DNA of 64,000 nucleotides from DASXTK01 sp050744325. Its GTDB lineage: Bacteria > Actinomycetota > Acidimicrobiia > Acidimicrobiales > VFJN01. The notes under the pieces were generated by a model. The model was given only the letters and a program-made list of their open reading frames with translations, did no database searches and was not told the origin of the DNA. Below are positions 24,803 through 33,411 of this stretch, one piece after another (the first letter of the stretch is position 1; the number at the start of each line of letters is the position of its first letter). The stretch lies in NCBI GenBank assembly GCA_050744325.1, contig JBOGHK010000120.1:1-64000 (forward strand), given 5' to 3'. Made by a program: the position numbers and the translations under genes.

Positions 24803-25545
24803 CCCTCAACGAGATGCAGCAGACGCTGGACCGCAGCGCGCCTGCCGACTACTCGGACCTGCGGGCGCTCTTCGTCAACTGCACGCTCAAACGGTCGCCG
24901 GAGACGTCGAACACCGAAGGTCTCGCCGACATCTCGATGGCGATCATGAGGAGCAACAGTGTCACCGTCGACGCCATCCGGGCCGTCGACCACGACATCG
25001 CCGCGGGCGTGTGGCCGGACATGACCGAGCACGGCTGGCCCCGCGACGACTGGCCGGCCATCTTCGAGCAGGTGATGGCCGCCGACATCCTGGTGCTCTG
25101 CACGCCGATCTGGCTCGGTGAGAAGTCCTCGGTCTGCACCCGGGTGGTCGAGCGGCTCTACGGGAACTCGCACCTGCTCAACGCCGCCGGCCAGTACGCG
25201 TACTACGGCCGGGTCGGCGGCTGCCTGGTCACCGGCAACGAGGACGGCATCAAGCACTGCGCGATGAACGTCGTCTACTCGCTCCAACACCTGGGCTACA
25301 CGATCCCGCCCCAGGCGGACGCCGGGTGGATCGGCGAGGCCGGCCCTGGCCCCTCCTATCTCGACCCCGGCTCGGGTGGCCCGGAGAACGACTTCACCAA
25401 CCGCAACACGACGTTCATGACCTGGAACCTCCTCCACCTCGCTCGCATCCTCAAGGACGCCGGCGGCATCCCCGCCCATGGCAACCAACGCTCCGAATGG
25501 GACGCAGGCTGCCGCTTCGACTTCCCCAACCCCGAGCATCGCTGA
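24799..25545 (+). CDS. Flavodoxin-family NAD(P)H-dependent reductase
   Basis: This 248-residue protein has the flavodoxin-like fold of FMN reductases. It shows ALFVNCTLKRSPETSNTEGL (phosphate-binding loop), IEQ-like region DWPAIFEQVMAADILVLCTP, IWLGEKSSVCTRVVERLYGN, and a YYGRVGGCLVTGNEDGIKHC loop near the flavin. It is encoded with ATGA overlap to the multicopper oxidase. It may supply electrons or recycle a quinone in the same pathway, although the partner is unknown. Confidence 0.8.
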   Translation: MTLNEMQQTLDRSAPADYSDLRALFVNCTLKRSPETSNTEGLADISMAIMRSNSVTVDAIRAVDHDIAAGVWPDMTEHGWPRDDWPAIFEQVMAADILVLCTPIWLGEKSSVCTRVVERLYGNSHLLNAAGQYAYYGRVGGCLVTGNEDGIKHCAMNVVYSLQHLGYTIPPQADAGWIGEAGPGPSYLDPGSGGPENDFTNRNTTFMTWNLLHLARILKDAGGIPAHGNQRSEWDAGCRFDFPNPEHR

Positions 25546-25575
25546 CCGCTGACGCGGCCCGAGGTCGGGCGCCTT

Positions 25576-26637
25576 TCAGCCGGGGACGGCTTCGTCTTCG
25601 ACGACCTGTCGGGGGCCTATGAGAAGGCGCCATGTGGCGCCGCCCAGCAGCCCGAGGCCGATGCCGAGGCTGGCAGCGGTCGCCACACGCGCCAAGCCGT
25701 CCGGCCCGGCGAACAGGAGGTCGGGCCGGGAGAGGCTGTCGAGGTTCGCGAGCCCGCCGCCGACCGCGAGGCAGAGACCGGTGAGAGCAGCGGCGTGGAG
25801 CCCCGAGCGGCGGCTGCGTGTCAACAGCGCGATGGCGACGACGCCCACGACCCAGCCGGCCAGCGAGACGAGTCGGCCGGCTCCCGGTTGGGCAAGATGG
25901 TCTTCCAAGCCACCGCCGCTCACGGCCGAGGCCACTCCCCAGGCGTGGGCGGCGTCGACCACGACGACGGCTGCCACCGCGGCGGCGAGACCCCTCCGCC
26001 AGGCCGACGACCGTGCCAAGCCCAGGGTTCCGGCCAGCGCGACGACCCCGAGGCACCACCAGGGCAGCGTGCTGGACCCTGGCACCCAGATCAGGTCACC
26101 GCGGACCTCGACCGATGTCGTGCCGGCGCGTACGGGCACCACCCAGTCCGGAATCACGACGTGGCGTTCATCACGAGCCGCCTGCACCTGGGGCGGGTCG
26201 ACTGTTCCCATCCAGTGGGTGCGGTGGTCGTGCCAGCGGGCGACGTTGCCGTCGCTGATGGTCGCCCACTCGGGTTCGGCGTCGGGGTCCGCGCTACCGG
26301 GTACGGCGGTCGTCCCTTGCCGGTCCCGGTTGATGTAGGTGGCTGGGGAGCGGACGTTCTCGGCGACTCCGTCCGGCCCGATCCTGAGGTAGGGCTCGTC
26401 CTGGTAACCGAACACGACGATCTCGTCGTCGGTACGGTTCGTGACCTCGATGTGGTAGCTGTTGTCGACGATCTCGACGTCGAGGCCCTGTACCTGGGGG
26501 GTCACCGATTCCAGCCGGGTGCGATAGTTCGTCGCCGCGTCGGGTCGTGACGAGCCCGCACATGCGGCGAGCGCGGTCAGGGCCAACAGCGCGAGCGTGC
26601 TGGCTACGGTGCCCGGGATGCGCCGCACGTTGTTCAT
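25576..26637 (-). CDS. Predicted lipoprotein with C-terminal membrane helices
   Basis: This 353-residue protein has a lipobox at LAAC with Cys26 (signal TLALLALTALAAC). An extracytoplasmic beta-rich part of about 160 residues follows (VTPQVQGLDVEIVDNSYHIE, then VTNRTDDEIVVFGYQDEPYL and YINRDRQGTTAV). Then come about five helices at residues 185-340. I do not recognise the family with certainty. The start at 26637 lies within the divergent YcnI-like gene, giving a 20-bp overlap of the two reading frames. Linkage to a copper oxidase and YcnI-like protein suggests a role in metal handling at the membrane. Confidence 0.6.
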   Translation of the reverse strand: MNNVRRIPGTVASTLALLALTALAACAGSSRPDAATNYRTRLESVTPQVQGLDVEIVDNSYHIEVTNRTDDEIVVFGYQDEPYLRIGPDGVAENVRSPATYINRDRQGTTAVPGSADPDAEPEWATISDGNVARWHDHRTHWMGTVDPPQVQAARDERHVVIPDWVVPVRAGTTSVEVRGDLIWVPGSSTLPWWCLGVVALAGTLGLARSSAWRRGLAAAVAAVVVVDAAHAWGVASAVSGGGLEDHLAQPGAGRLVSLAGWVVGVVAIALLTRSRRSGLHAAALTGLCLAVGGGLANLDSLSRPDLLFAGPDGLARVATAASLGIGLGLLGGATWRLLIGPRQVVEDEAVPG

Positions 26638-27193
26638 CCTGGCATCGGTGCTGGCGCCGTTGCTCGACGCCGATGCCGCGGGAGCCCACGTGTGTGCCCA
26701 ACCCGTGGAGGTGGCGGTCGGCCAGCCCGCCACCCTCACCGTCGGCGTCGGCGCAGAGACCTCGGCGGTGATCGCTGTCGAGATCGAGCTGCCCGAGGGC
26801 TTCAGGCTGACCGACGCGAGCGCCGAGGGCTGGGAGGTCGACGTGGGAGAGGACGCCGTCCGGTTCACCGGCGGCTCGGTGGCGTCGTTCGCTTGTGGCT
26901 ACGTGACCCTCCGGGGGGTTGCCGAGGAGCCGGCGACGCTGGTCTTCCCCTTGGTGCTCGAGACCGCAGATGGCCGGTCGCTGACCTATGACCACACCGA
27001 CCCCTTCCGCGAGGACAGCGGACAAGTGGTCTACGCGGGGGTGCCGATGCCAGCCGGCCTGTCGGACGCGGACGACGTCGAGCCGGCGGTGGTGGCCGGA
27101 TGGGTGCTGCTCGGAGGGGGATGCCTGCTGGCGGTGGTGCTCGGCATCGGTCGCTGGCGTCGGCGCAGCGCTGTGCCAAACAAAGGGTCGTGA
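26618..27193 (+). CDS. YcnI-like (DUF1775) secreted protein with membrane anchor
   Basis: This 191-residue protein has a signal peptide (MRRTLFILASVLAPLLDADA) ending near AHVC. A beta-sandwich follows with TLTVGVGAETSAVIAVEIEL and PEGFRLTDASAEGWEVDVGE, like the YcnI/DUF1775 family of copper-associated proteins. A C-terminal helix (VVAGWVLLGGGCLLAVVLGI) and a basic tail follow. The mature N-terminal His is a copper ligand in YcnI, and it is present here as AH. The gene overlaps the divergent lipoprotein gene by 20 bp. Confidence 0.65.
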   Translation: MRRTLFILASVLAPLLDADAAGAHVCAQPVEVAVGQPATLTVGVGAETSAVIAVEIELPEGFRLTDASAEGWEVDVGEDAVRFTGGSVASFACGYVTLRGVAEEPATLVFPLVLETADGRSLTYDHTDPFREDSGQVVYAGVPMPAGLSDADDVEPAVVAGWVLLGGGCLLAVVLGIGRWRRRSAVPNKGS

Positions 27194-27264
27194 AGCGTTC
27201 TACCATTCAGATCGCGGGCTGCGAACGGGAGACGTAGGGCGATACGGCCATAGGGGGGCCCAGA

Positions 27265-28614
27265 ATGCGACACAGAAGAGTTGCGACCGCCGTCGCGATC
27301 GCCGCGATCGTGACCGGCGCAAGCCTCGTCGTGATCAACCAATCCTCGGCGCGGGATGCCCAGCCCAACGGGGCGATCCCGAACGAGATGTCCGACTACC
27401 AGGGGGTCATCGAGCGAGGGGCGCCCGCCCGCGGGCCGAGTGGATTCGAGCCGTGTGTGAGAGGGATGGCCGGCGGAACCTACCCGTGCGACGGCGTCGA
27501 CCTGATGAGCCACGTGTCGCTCGAGGACATGGGTGTCACGTTCGTGAACGACATCTGGGGTTGGACCGATCCCCGGACCCGCAAGGACTACGCACTGGTC
27601 GCCGCGACCGAAGGCACGGTCATCGTCGACATCAGCGATTCCCGGCGGCCAGACATCGTCGGGACCCTGCCGGCGCATTCATTGGACCCGGACCTGCCCT
27701 TCTGGAAGGACATCAAGGTCTTCGACGACCACATGTACGTCGGGTCCGAGCAGCGGGGCCACGGGCTGCAGGTCTTCGACCTGACCGAGCTGCGCCGGGT
27801 GCGGCACCGCGACCGGCCGGTGACCTTCGAGGAGACCGCCCACTACGCCGAGTTCGACACGTCGCACAACATCAACATCAACACGGAGACCGGATTCCTG
27901 TATGCCGTCGGGATCCGCAACGCCGACCGTTCGTTCAACTGCGGCGGTGGCTTGCACATGGTCGACATCAACGATCCGGACGATCCGTCGTTCGCCGGGT
28001 GCTTCTCGGACGAGAACTACATCCACGACACGCAGTGCGTCATCTATCGCGGGCCTGACCGAGGGCATCGCGGTCAGGAGATCTGCTTCAACTCCAACGC
28101 CGCCGACGAGGGCCACTTCGTCTCGATCGTCGACGTGACCGACAAGGCCAACCCGGTCGAGCTGGCCCGGGAAGGCTACGCCGAGAGCGCTTACAGCCAC
28201 CAGGGCTGGCTGACGCCCGACCAAGGGTTCTTCCTCCACAACGACGAGCTCGACGAGGTGACCCACGGTCTCAACACCAGGGTCCGGGTGTGGGACGTGC
28301 GCGACCTCGACAACCCGGTCATGACGCTGGTGGCCGACAACGACGCCACCTCGATTGGCCACAACCTCTACACCGAAGGCGACGTCACCTACGCGTCGAA
28401 CTACACGTCAGGGCTGCGCGTCTACGACAGCAGCAGGGTGTCGAGGCCTGCGCTGCCCGAGGTCGCCTTCTTCGATATCTACCCCGAGAACGACAACCCG
28501 ACGTTCGAGGGTGGGACTTGGAGCAACTACCCCTACTTCCGCCAGAGGGACATCGTGGCTGTCAGCAGCATCGACCGCGGTCTGTTCGTGCTGCGCCCGG
28601 AACGACACCGCTGA
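27265..28614 (+). CDS. Secreted LVIVD-repeat (choice-of-anchor B-like) protein
   Basis: This 449-residue exported protein has a signal peptide (VAIAAIVTGASLVVINQSSA). It is built of LVIVD-type beta-propeller repeats, such as YALVAATEGTVIVDISDSRR, LPFWKDIKVFDDHMYVGSEQ, SHNININTETGFLYAVGIRN and YASNYTSGLRVYDSSRVSRP. Proteins of this group are surface or secreted, and often have choice-of-anchor B domains. Four Cys residues may form disulfides. Function is unknown. It lies 71 bp downstream of the YcnI-like gene and may share its transcript. Confidence 0.8.
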   Translation: MRHRRVATAVAIAAIVTGASLVVINQSSARDAQPNGAIPNEMSDYQGVIERGAPARGPSGFEPCVRGMAGGTYPCDGVDLMSHVSLEDMGVTFVNDIWGWTDPRTRKDYALVAATEGTVIVDISDSRRPDIVGTLPAHSLDPDLPFWKDIKVFDDHMYVGSEQRGHGLQVFDLTELRRVRHRDRPVTFEETAHYAEFDTSHNININTETGFLYAVGIRNADRSFNCGGGLHMVDINDPDDPSFAGCFSDENYIHDTQCVIYRGPDRGHRGQEICFNSNAADEGHFVSIVDVTDKANPVELAREGYAESAYSHQGWLTPDQGFFLHNDELDEVTHGLNTRVRVWDVRDLDNPVMTLVADNDATSIGHNLYTEGDVTYASNYTSGLRVYDSSRVSRPALPEVAFFDIYPENDNPTFEGGTWSNYPYFRQRDIVAVSSIDRGLFVLRPERHR

Positions 28615-28782
28615 GCCCCACGTCAGGCGGTCTCTGCTGCCCGTCCTGGGAGTGGGATGGGCACCGGGAGGACCACCCAAGGTGCCCGGCGCGTCAGCTG
28701 CGACGGGCGTGCACCAGCCACACGGCCGAGCCGAGCAGAAGTGGTCGCTGCATGACCGGTTTTGCGTGGCAGGCTGGGCGAC

Positions 28783-29754
28783 GTGCGTGCGGATCGGTTG
28801 GTGGCCACGCTGCTGTTGTTGCAGGCTCGCGGGCGGGTGACCGCGGCCGAGGTGGCCGAGGAGCTGGAGGTCTCGGTGCGGACGGCCCGGCGCGACCTCG
28901 AGGCCCTCTCGATGGCCGGGATCCCTGTGTACTCGCAGGCCGGCAAGGGCGGCGGTTGGTCGCTGGTCGGTGGTGCCCGCACCGACCTGAGCGGCTTGAC
29001 GGCTGCCGAGGCCCGCACGTTGTTCATGGTCGCAGGGCCATCGGCGGCGGCGACGCCTGACGTCAAGGCCGCGCTGCGCAAGCTGATCCACGCGCTGCCC
29101 GAGACGTTCCGGGCCGAGGCCGAGGCGGCCGCGTCGGCGATCGTGCTCGACCCCTCGAGCTGGGACCACACGCCTCCACCCCGTCCCGTCCACCTCGACA
29201 TCCTCCAGCGGGCGGTGCTCGAGGGCGTCCAGGTGCGGCTGGGCTACGCCGACCGCATGCGTGCGGTCACCGAGCGGATCGTCCACCCGCTGGGCCTCGT
29301 GGCGAAGGGACAGGTCTGGTACCTGATCGCGGACACCGAGGCCGGGCTGCGGACGTTCCGGGTCGGTCGGGCCCGTTCGGTCGAGCTCACCGACCAGCCC
29401 GTGGTCAGGCCCGACGGCTTCGACCTGGCCGAGACCTGGCAGTCGGTGGTCGCGAAGATGGACGAGCGCCGGGCGACGTTCCGCACGGTCGTGCGCGCGT
29501 CGCGGACGGCGCTGCCGTGGCTGCGGGGCTCGTTCGGCAACCGGGCCACCGTGGGCGACACGACCGACGCCGGCTGGGTCGAGGTCGTGGTCCGGGGCCA
29601 CTCCCCGGAGTCGGTGGCCGCCGAGCTGGCCGCCTTCGGGGACTACGTCGATGTGGTGGAGCCGGACGAGGTACGCGACCACCTGGCCCGCCTCGGCGCC
29701 TCACTCGTGTCCCGCTACGGCCAGCCGGCGCCGCGTCGATCCGGCGTAGGGTGA
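28783..29754 (+). CDS. WYL-domain transcriptional regulator
   Basis: This 323-residue protein has an N-terminal HTH_11 winged helix (RADRLVATLLLLQARGRVTA, then EVAEELEVSVRTARRDLEAL). A WYL domain near residues 150-210 contains RLGYADRMRAVTERIVHPLG, then LVAKGQVWYLIADTEAGLRT and FRVGRARSVELT. WYL domains are ligand-sensing modules in regulators of stress and defence genes. GTG 28783 starts directly at the HTH. The gene is convergent with the threonine dehydratase, with a hairpin between. Confidence 0.88.
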   Translation: MRADRLVATLLLLQARGRVTAAEVAEELEVSVRTARRDLEALSMAGIPVYSQAGKGGGWSLVGGARTDLSGLTAAEARTLFMVAGPSAAATPDVKAALRKLIHALPETFRAEAEAAASAIVLDPSSWDHTPPPRPVHLDILQRAVLEGVQVRLGYADRMRAVTERIVHPLGLVAKGQVWYLIADTEAGLRTFRVGRARSVELTDQPVVRPDGFDLAETWQSVVAKMDERRATFRTVVRASRTALPWLRGSFGNRATVGDTTDAGWVEVVVRGHSPESVAAELAAFGDYVDVVEPDEVRDHLARLGASLVSRYGQPAPRRSGVG

Positions 29755-29776
29755 CCGGTCGGCGACGGTCCCGAGG

Positions 29777-29827
29777 CATTCTTTGACCGCAAAGGGCTGG
29801 TCAGCAACCGTTCGCGGTCAAAGAATG
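29777..29827. terminator. Bidirectional hairpin between convergent genes (palindrome family member E)
   Basis: CATTCTTTGACCGC (29777-29790) and GCGGTCAAAGAATG (29814-29827) are perfect 14-bp inverted arms around a 23-base loop. The element lies between the WYL stop (29754) and the threonine dehydratase stop (29844). It is 51 bp long with TTCTTTGACC/GGTCAAAGAA ends, close to TTCTGTGACC/GGTCACAGAA of the element at 43906-43957. Lack of a T-tract makes intrinsic termination only likely. Confidence 0.6.
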
Positions 29828-29843
29828 AGCGAGCCGGCGTGGC

Positions 29844-31148
29844 TCAGACGGTGTGGCCGTTGCCGTGGTTGGTGAAGCTGCCGACGTGGACCGCGTATCC
29901 GGCCGAGCGCAGGCTCGACACGACCCGCCCCACGTGGTCGTGGTCCATGGTCTCGATGGTGACCTCGATGTGGGCCGACTTGGCCGACACGTCGATGAAC
30001 ATCCGCTGGTGGAGGACCTCGACGATGTTCGCCCCCGCGCCACCCAGCAGCGTGGTCACCTCGCCGAGCGTGCCGGGGACGTCGGGCAGCTCGATGTGCA
30101 GCCGGGTCAGGCGGCCGTTGCGCACGAGACCCCGCATGATCACCGACGCCAGCAGCCGGGGGTCGATGTTCCCGCCGGACAGCACCGTGCCCACGTGACG
30201 GCCGGCGAACCGGTCACCGTGGGCCACGAGCGCCGCGATCCCGGCGGCGCCGGCGCCCTCGCTCACGACCTTCTCGATCTCGAGCAGCAGGTTGATGCCG
30301 GACTCGATGTCGTCCTCGGACACGGTCACCACGTCGTCGACCAGCGCTCGCAGGATCGGACCGGTCACGGCGCCTGGCCGCGGCACCGCGATGCCCTCCG
30401 CGAGGGTGGCGGTGGTGGCGCACGTGCGCTCGTCGCCGTGGAAGAAGCCGGCCATGGCGGGGTAGCGCTCGGTCTGCACGCCGACGAGCAGGATGTCCGG
30501 GCGGAGGTGACGCGCGGCGACCGCCATCCCGGCGAGCAACCCGCCGCCGCCGACCGGAACCACCAGCGTGTCGAGCTCGGGATGGTCGTTGAGCAGCTCG
30601 AGCGCGCAGGTGCCCTGCCCGGCGATCACCGCCGGGTCGTCGAACGGGTGCACGTAGACCAGGCCCTCGTCGTCGATGATGCGGCGCACCTCGGCCTCGC
30701 ACTCGGTCAGGCCGTGACCGGCGAGGACGACGCGGGCACCCAGCTCACGGGCGCGCTGCACCTTCACGAACGGCGTGTTGGCCGGCATCACGATCACCGC
30801 GTCGATGCCGAGGCGCTTGGCGTGGTAGGCGACGGCCTGACCGTGGTTGCCGGCTGACATGGCCACGACGCCCGAGGCGCGCTCGTCGTCGGACAGGACC
30901 AGCAGCTTGTTGAGCGCGCCCCGTTCCTTGAAGGCGGCGGTGAACTGCAGGTTCTCGAACTTGACCACCAGGTCGCAGCCGAGGACCCGCGACAGCGTGT
31001 GCGAGCGGGCGCTCGGTGTGCGGGCGACGGCCCCAGCGAGGCGGGCCTCGGCCGCGAGCACGTCGTCGATCGTGACCGGCAGAGGCTCGGGCCCCTCGGG
31101 TGCGGGAGAGGCGGTGGGGTGAGTCGGTGGCGATGGCATCGTTGGCAT
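29844..31148 (-). CDS. ilvA: Threonine dehydratase (threonine ammonia-lyase)
   Basis: This 434-residue PLP enzyme has the lysine motif TAAFKERGA (predicted Lys74), SAGNHGQ (98-104), the phosphate-binding VPVGGGGLLAG and a C-terminal ACT domain (RLTRLHIELPDVPGTLGEVT). It deaminates threonine (and possibly serine) to 2-oxobutyrate for isoleucine synthesis or catabolism. ATG 31148 is preferred over the GTG at 31160 that overlaps the menC stop, because GGGGAG is well spaced for the ATG. It lies downstream of the racemase/OSBS gene in the same transcript. Confidence 0.88.
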   Translation of the reverse strand: MPTMPSPPTHPTASPAPEGPEPLPVTIDDVLAAEARLAGAVARTPSARSHTLSRVLGCDLVVKFENLQFTAAFKERGALNKLLVLSDDERASGVVAMSAGNHGQAVAYHAKRLGIDAVIVMPANTPFVKVQRARELGARVVLAGHGLTECEAEVRRIIDDEGLVYVHPFDDPAVIAGQGTCALELLNDHPELDTLVVPVGGGGLLAGMAVAARHLRPDILLVGVQTERYPAMAGFFHGDERTCATTATLAEGIAVPRPGAVTGPILRALVDDVVTVSEDDIESGINLLLEIEKVVSEGAGAAGIAALVAHGDRFAGRHVGTVLSGGNIDPRLLASVIMRGLVRNGRLTRLHIELPDVPGTLGEVTTLLGGAGANIVEVLHQRMFIDVSAKSAHIEVTIETMDHDHVGRVVSSLRSAGYAVHVGSFTNHGNGHTV

Positions 31149-31156
31149 CGCGGGGC

Positions 31157-32278
31157 TCACTCCCCGGCCCGCAGGATCTGCTGTTTCTCGGTCACCTCGT
31201 CGAGCACCTCCTGGATCGGCGTGACCCCCAGACCGGCGCCCCCCGGCACTGTCAGTGTGCCATCCCGGGCGACGAACGGGGGCGTGATGTCCCGGGCGAA
31301 GTAGCGGTCGGACGGTCCGAGGTCCGGCGGCAGGGTACAGCCCGGCAGCGCGGCGACCGCAAGGTTGAGGGCGCGGCCCAGGCCGGTGTCGAGCATCCCG
31401 CCTGCCCGGAGGCTCAACCCTTCGTCGACGGCCCTTTGGTGGATGCGGTGAGCCTCCAGCACGCCGCCCACCCGCCCCACCTTGAGGTTGACCGCGCCGC
31501 GGAACGCCAGGGCCAGGACGGTGTCGAGGTCGCCAAGCGAGCCGACCGACTCGTCGAGGCACACGACGACGTCGATCTGGCGGCACAGCGCGACGTGGCC
31601 CACCAGGTCGTCGGGCGGGAACGGCTGCTCGATGGCCACCAGCCCAAGGGCCGGGTCGGCTAGCCCGTCCAGGGCGGCGAGGTGGCCCGGGAAGTCGCTG
31701 CGATAGGTGCCGTTCGCGTCGACCAGCAGCGCGACCTCGGTGCCGACCGCGGCACGCACGGCGCGGGCGGGCTCGACGTCCCAGCCGGGCGCGACCTTGA
31801 GCTTCAGCGCCCGGTGGCCCTGGTCGCGGTAGCTGACGGCGGTGGCGACAAGCTCGTCGACTGTGTCGGCCATGCCCAGCGCGATGCCGGTCGGGACTTC
31901 GGTGCGGGTGGCGCCCAGGAAGTCGGCGACCGAGCGGCCCTCCGCCCGGAGGCGGGCGTCGACCAGCGCCGTCTCGACGGCCGCCTTGGCCATGTGGTGG
32001 CCGCGGACCTCCTGCATCGGTGCTCCGACGAGGGCCCGCGGCACCAGGTGGTGCTGCAGCACGTGGAGGGCACCCGCCGTGTACTCCGGCCAGTAGGTGG
32101 GCTCGACCTCGGCGACGCACTCGCCCCACCCGTCCGGGCCGTCGGCGACGATCGCCCGCACCAACACGATGTCGCGGTGGGTGCGAGTGGCATGGCCAGC
32201 TCGGAACGCTGCGACCAGCGGCAGACGGACGACGCGCAGCTCGATGCCCTCGAGGGCCACTGCCGGTGCCGGTCCCAT
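31157..32278 (-). CDS. menC: o-Succinylbenzoate synthase / N-acylamino-acid racemase-type enolase
   Basis: This 373-residue enolase-superfamily enzyme has KLK at 159-161 (catalytic lysines), metal ligands Asp187, Glu217 and Asp242 (LVDANGTY, AIEQPF, CLDESV) and Lys266 (NLKVGRVGG). These match the menC/OSBS branch that includes promiscuous N-acylamino-acid racemases. In menaquinone synthesis it makes o-succinylbenzoate. Its coupling to a threonine dehydratase, and no other men genes nearby, leave racemase activity open. ATG 32278 is preceded within 4 bp by a 51-bp palindromic element. Confidence 0.8.
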   Translation of the reverse strand: MGPAPAVALEGIELRVVRLPLVAAFRAGHATRTHRDIVLVRAIVADGPDGWGECVAEVEPTYWPEYTAGALHVLQHHLVPRALVGAPMQEVRGHHMAKAAVETALVDARLRAEGRSVADFLGATRTEVPTGIALGMADTVDELVATAVSYRDQGHRALKLKVAPGWDVEPARAVRAAVGTEVALLVDANGTYRSDFPGHLAALDGLADPALGLVAIEQPFPPDDLVGHVALCRQIDVVVCLDESVGSLGDLDTVLALAFRGAVNLKVGRVGGVLEAHRIHQRAVDEGLSLRAGGMLDTGLGRALNLAVAALPGCTLPPDLGPSDRYFARDITPPFVARDGTLTVPGGAGLGVTPIQEVLDEVTEKQQILRAGE

Positions 32279-32281
32279 GCC

Positions 32282-32332
32282 GTTCTGTGTACTCGATCTG
32301 GCGGATTCCGCCGGGGTTCCAGTGCACGGAAC
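32282..32332. repeat. 51-bp palindromic element A upstream of menC
   Basis: It begins GTTCTGTGTACT and ends CCAGTGCACGGAAC. Arms CGTTCTGTGTACT and AGTGCACGGAACG pair with two G-T wobbles, and an inner GGCGGATTCCGCC palindrome is present. It is 3 bp from the menC start codon and 32 bp from the divergent map start. Elements B (51358-51407) and C (59341-59390) share both ends and length. Confidence 0.65.
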
Positions 32333-32363
32333 GATCGGGGGCCGCCCGGTAGCCTGGTGCGCG

Positions 32364-33299
32364 ATGGGGTCGACCGCGGTGATGCTGAAACCCAACGATC
32401 TGTGCTGGTGCGGTAGCGGCCGCAAGTTCAAGCGATGCCACAAGGCGAGCACCGAGCACATCCGGCCGGGGCGGATCAGTCCGCAGCGGCCGGTCCCGCC
32501 CGAGATCGGGCGGCCGCCGTACGCCGACACCGGCGTGGCGGTGCGGGTGCCCGGGGCGCAGGTGCGCAGCTCCAACGTCATCCGGCGGATGCGGCGGGCC
32601 GGGCAGGCGGCGGCCGACGTCCTGCAGACCGTCGGCGCCGCGATCGCTCCTGGGGTCACCACCGACGAGCTCGACGCCTTGTGCCACGACGAGTGCATCC
32701 GCCACGGCGGCTACCCGAGCCCGCTCAACTACAACGGGTTCCCGAAGTCGCTGTGCACGTCGGTCAACGAGGTCATCTGCCACGGGATCCCCGACGACCG
32801 GGCGCTGATCGACGGCGACATCGTCAACCTCGACGTGACGATCTACGTCGACGGGGTCCACGGCGACACCAACGCCACGTTCCCGGTTGGCACGGTCGAC
32901 GCCGAGTCCGATCGGCTGATCCGGGTCACCCGCGAGAGCCTCGACCGGGGCATCGACGCCGTCCAGCCGGGGAAGCCGATCAGCGTGATCGGGCGGGCCA
33001 TCCAGTCCCACGCCGAGGCTGAGGGGTTCGGGGTGGTGCGGGCGTTCGTGGGCCACGGGATCTCCGAGCAGTTCCACGACGATCTGCAGATCCCGCACTA
33101 CTTCGACGCCCGGGCGACCACGGTGATGGAGCCGGGCATGACCTTCACGATCGAGCCGATGATCACCGTCGGTGCCTACCAGCACCAGCTCTGGAACGAC
33201 GGGTGGACCGCGGTCACCATCGACCGGCGCCGCACGGCCCAGTTCGAGCACACGCTGCTGGTCATCGACCACGGCGCCGAGATCCTGACCCTCCCCTGA
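32364..33299 (+). CDS. map: Methionine aminopeptidase with SEC-C zinc motif
   Basis: This 311-residue type I aminopeptidase removes initiator Met from nascent proteins. The N-terminus carries an SEC-C motif (Cys14, Cys16, Cys25, His26 in CWCGSGRKFKRCH), which may dock the enzyme to ribosomes. The pita-bread core has metal ligands in NLDVTIYVDGVHGDTN, GHGI, FTIEP and FEHT. ATG 32364 is chosen; ATG 32382 just before the SEC-C motif is also possible. It is divergent from menC with the palindromic element A between. Confidence 0.92.
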   Translation: MGSTAVMLKPNDLCWCGSGRKFKRCHKASTEHIRPGRISPQRPVPPEIGRPPYADTGVAVRVPGAQVRSSNVIRRMRRAGQAAADVLQTVGAAIAPGVTTDELDALCHDECIRHGGYPSPLNYNGFPKSLCTSVNEVICHGIPDDRALIDGDIVNLDVTIYVDGVHGDTNATFPVGTVDAESDRLIRVTRESLDRGIDAVQPGKPISVIGRAIQSHAEAEGFGVVRAFVGHGISEQFHDDLQIPHYFDARATTVMEPGMTFTIEPMITVGAYQHQLWNDGWTAVTIDRRRTAQFEHTLLVIDHGAEILTLP

Positions 33300-33411
33300 C
33301 GCTGTCCTCGGGTAGGAGCGCGCAAAACCGCGATCCGTGGCTCTCGCGGCCACTGGGACCGCGTAGGGTGTGCGGTAGACAACGTTCCGTCGTGGCAGAA
33401 AGGCCGCCGCA

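Noticed and set aside
33301..33411. Possible terminator or small RNA between map and the S8 protease
   Set aside because: Only a 5-bp GTGGC/GCCAC stem is seen, too weak to support a feature.
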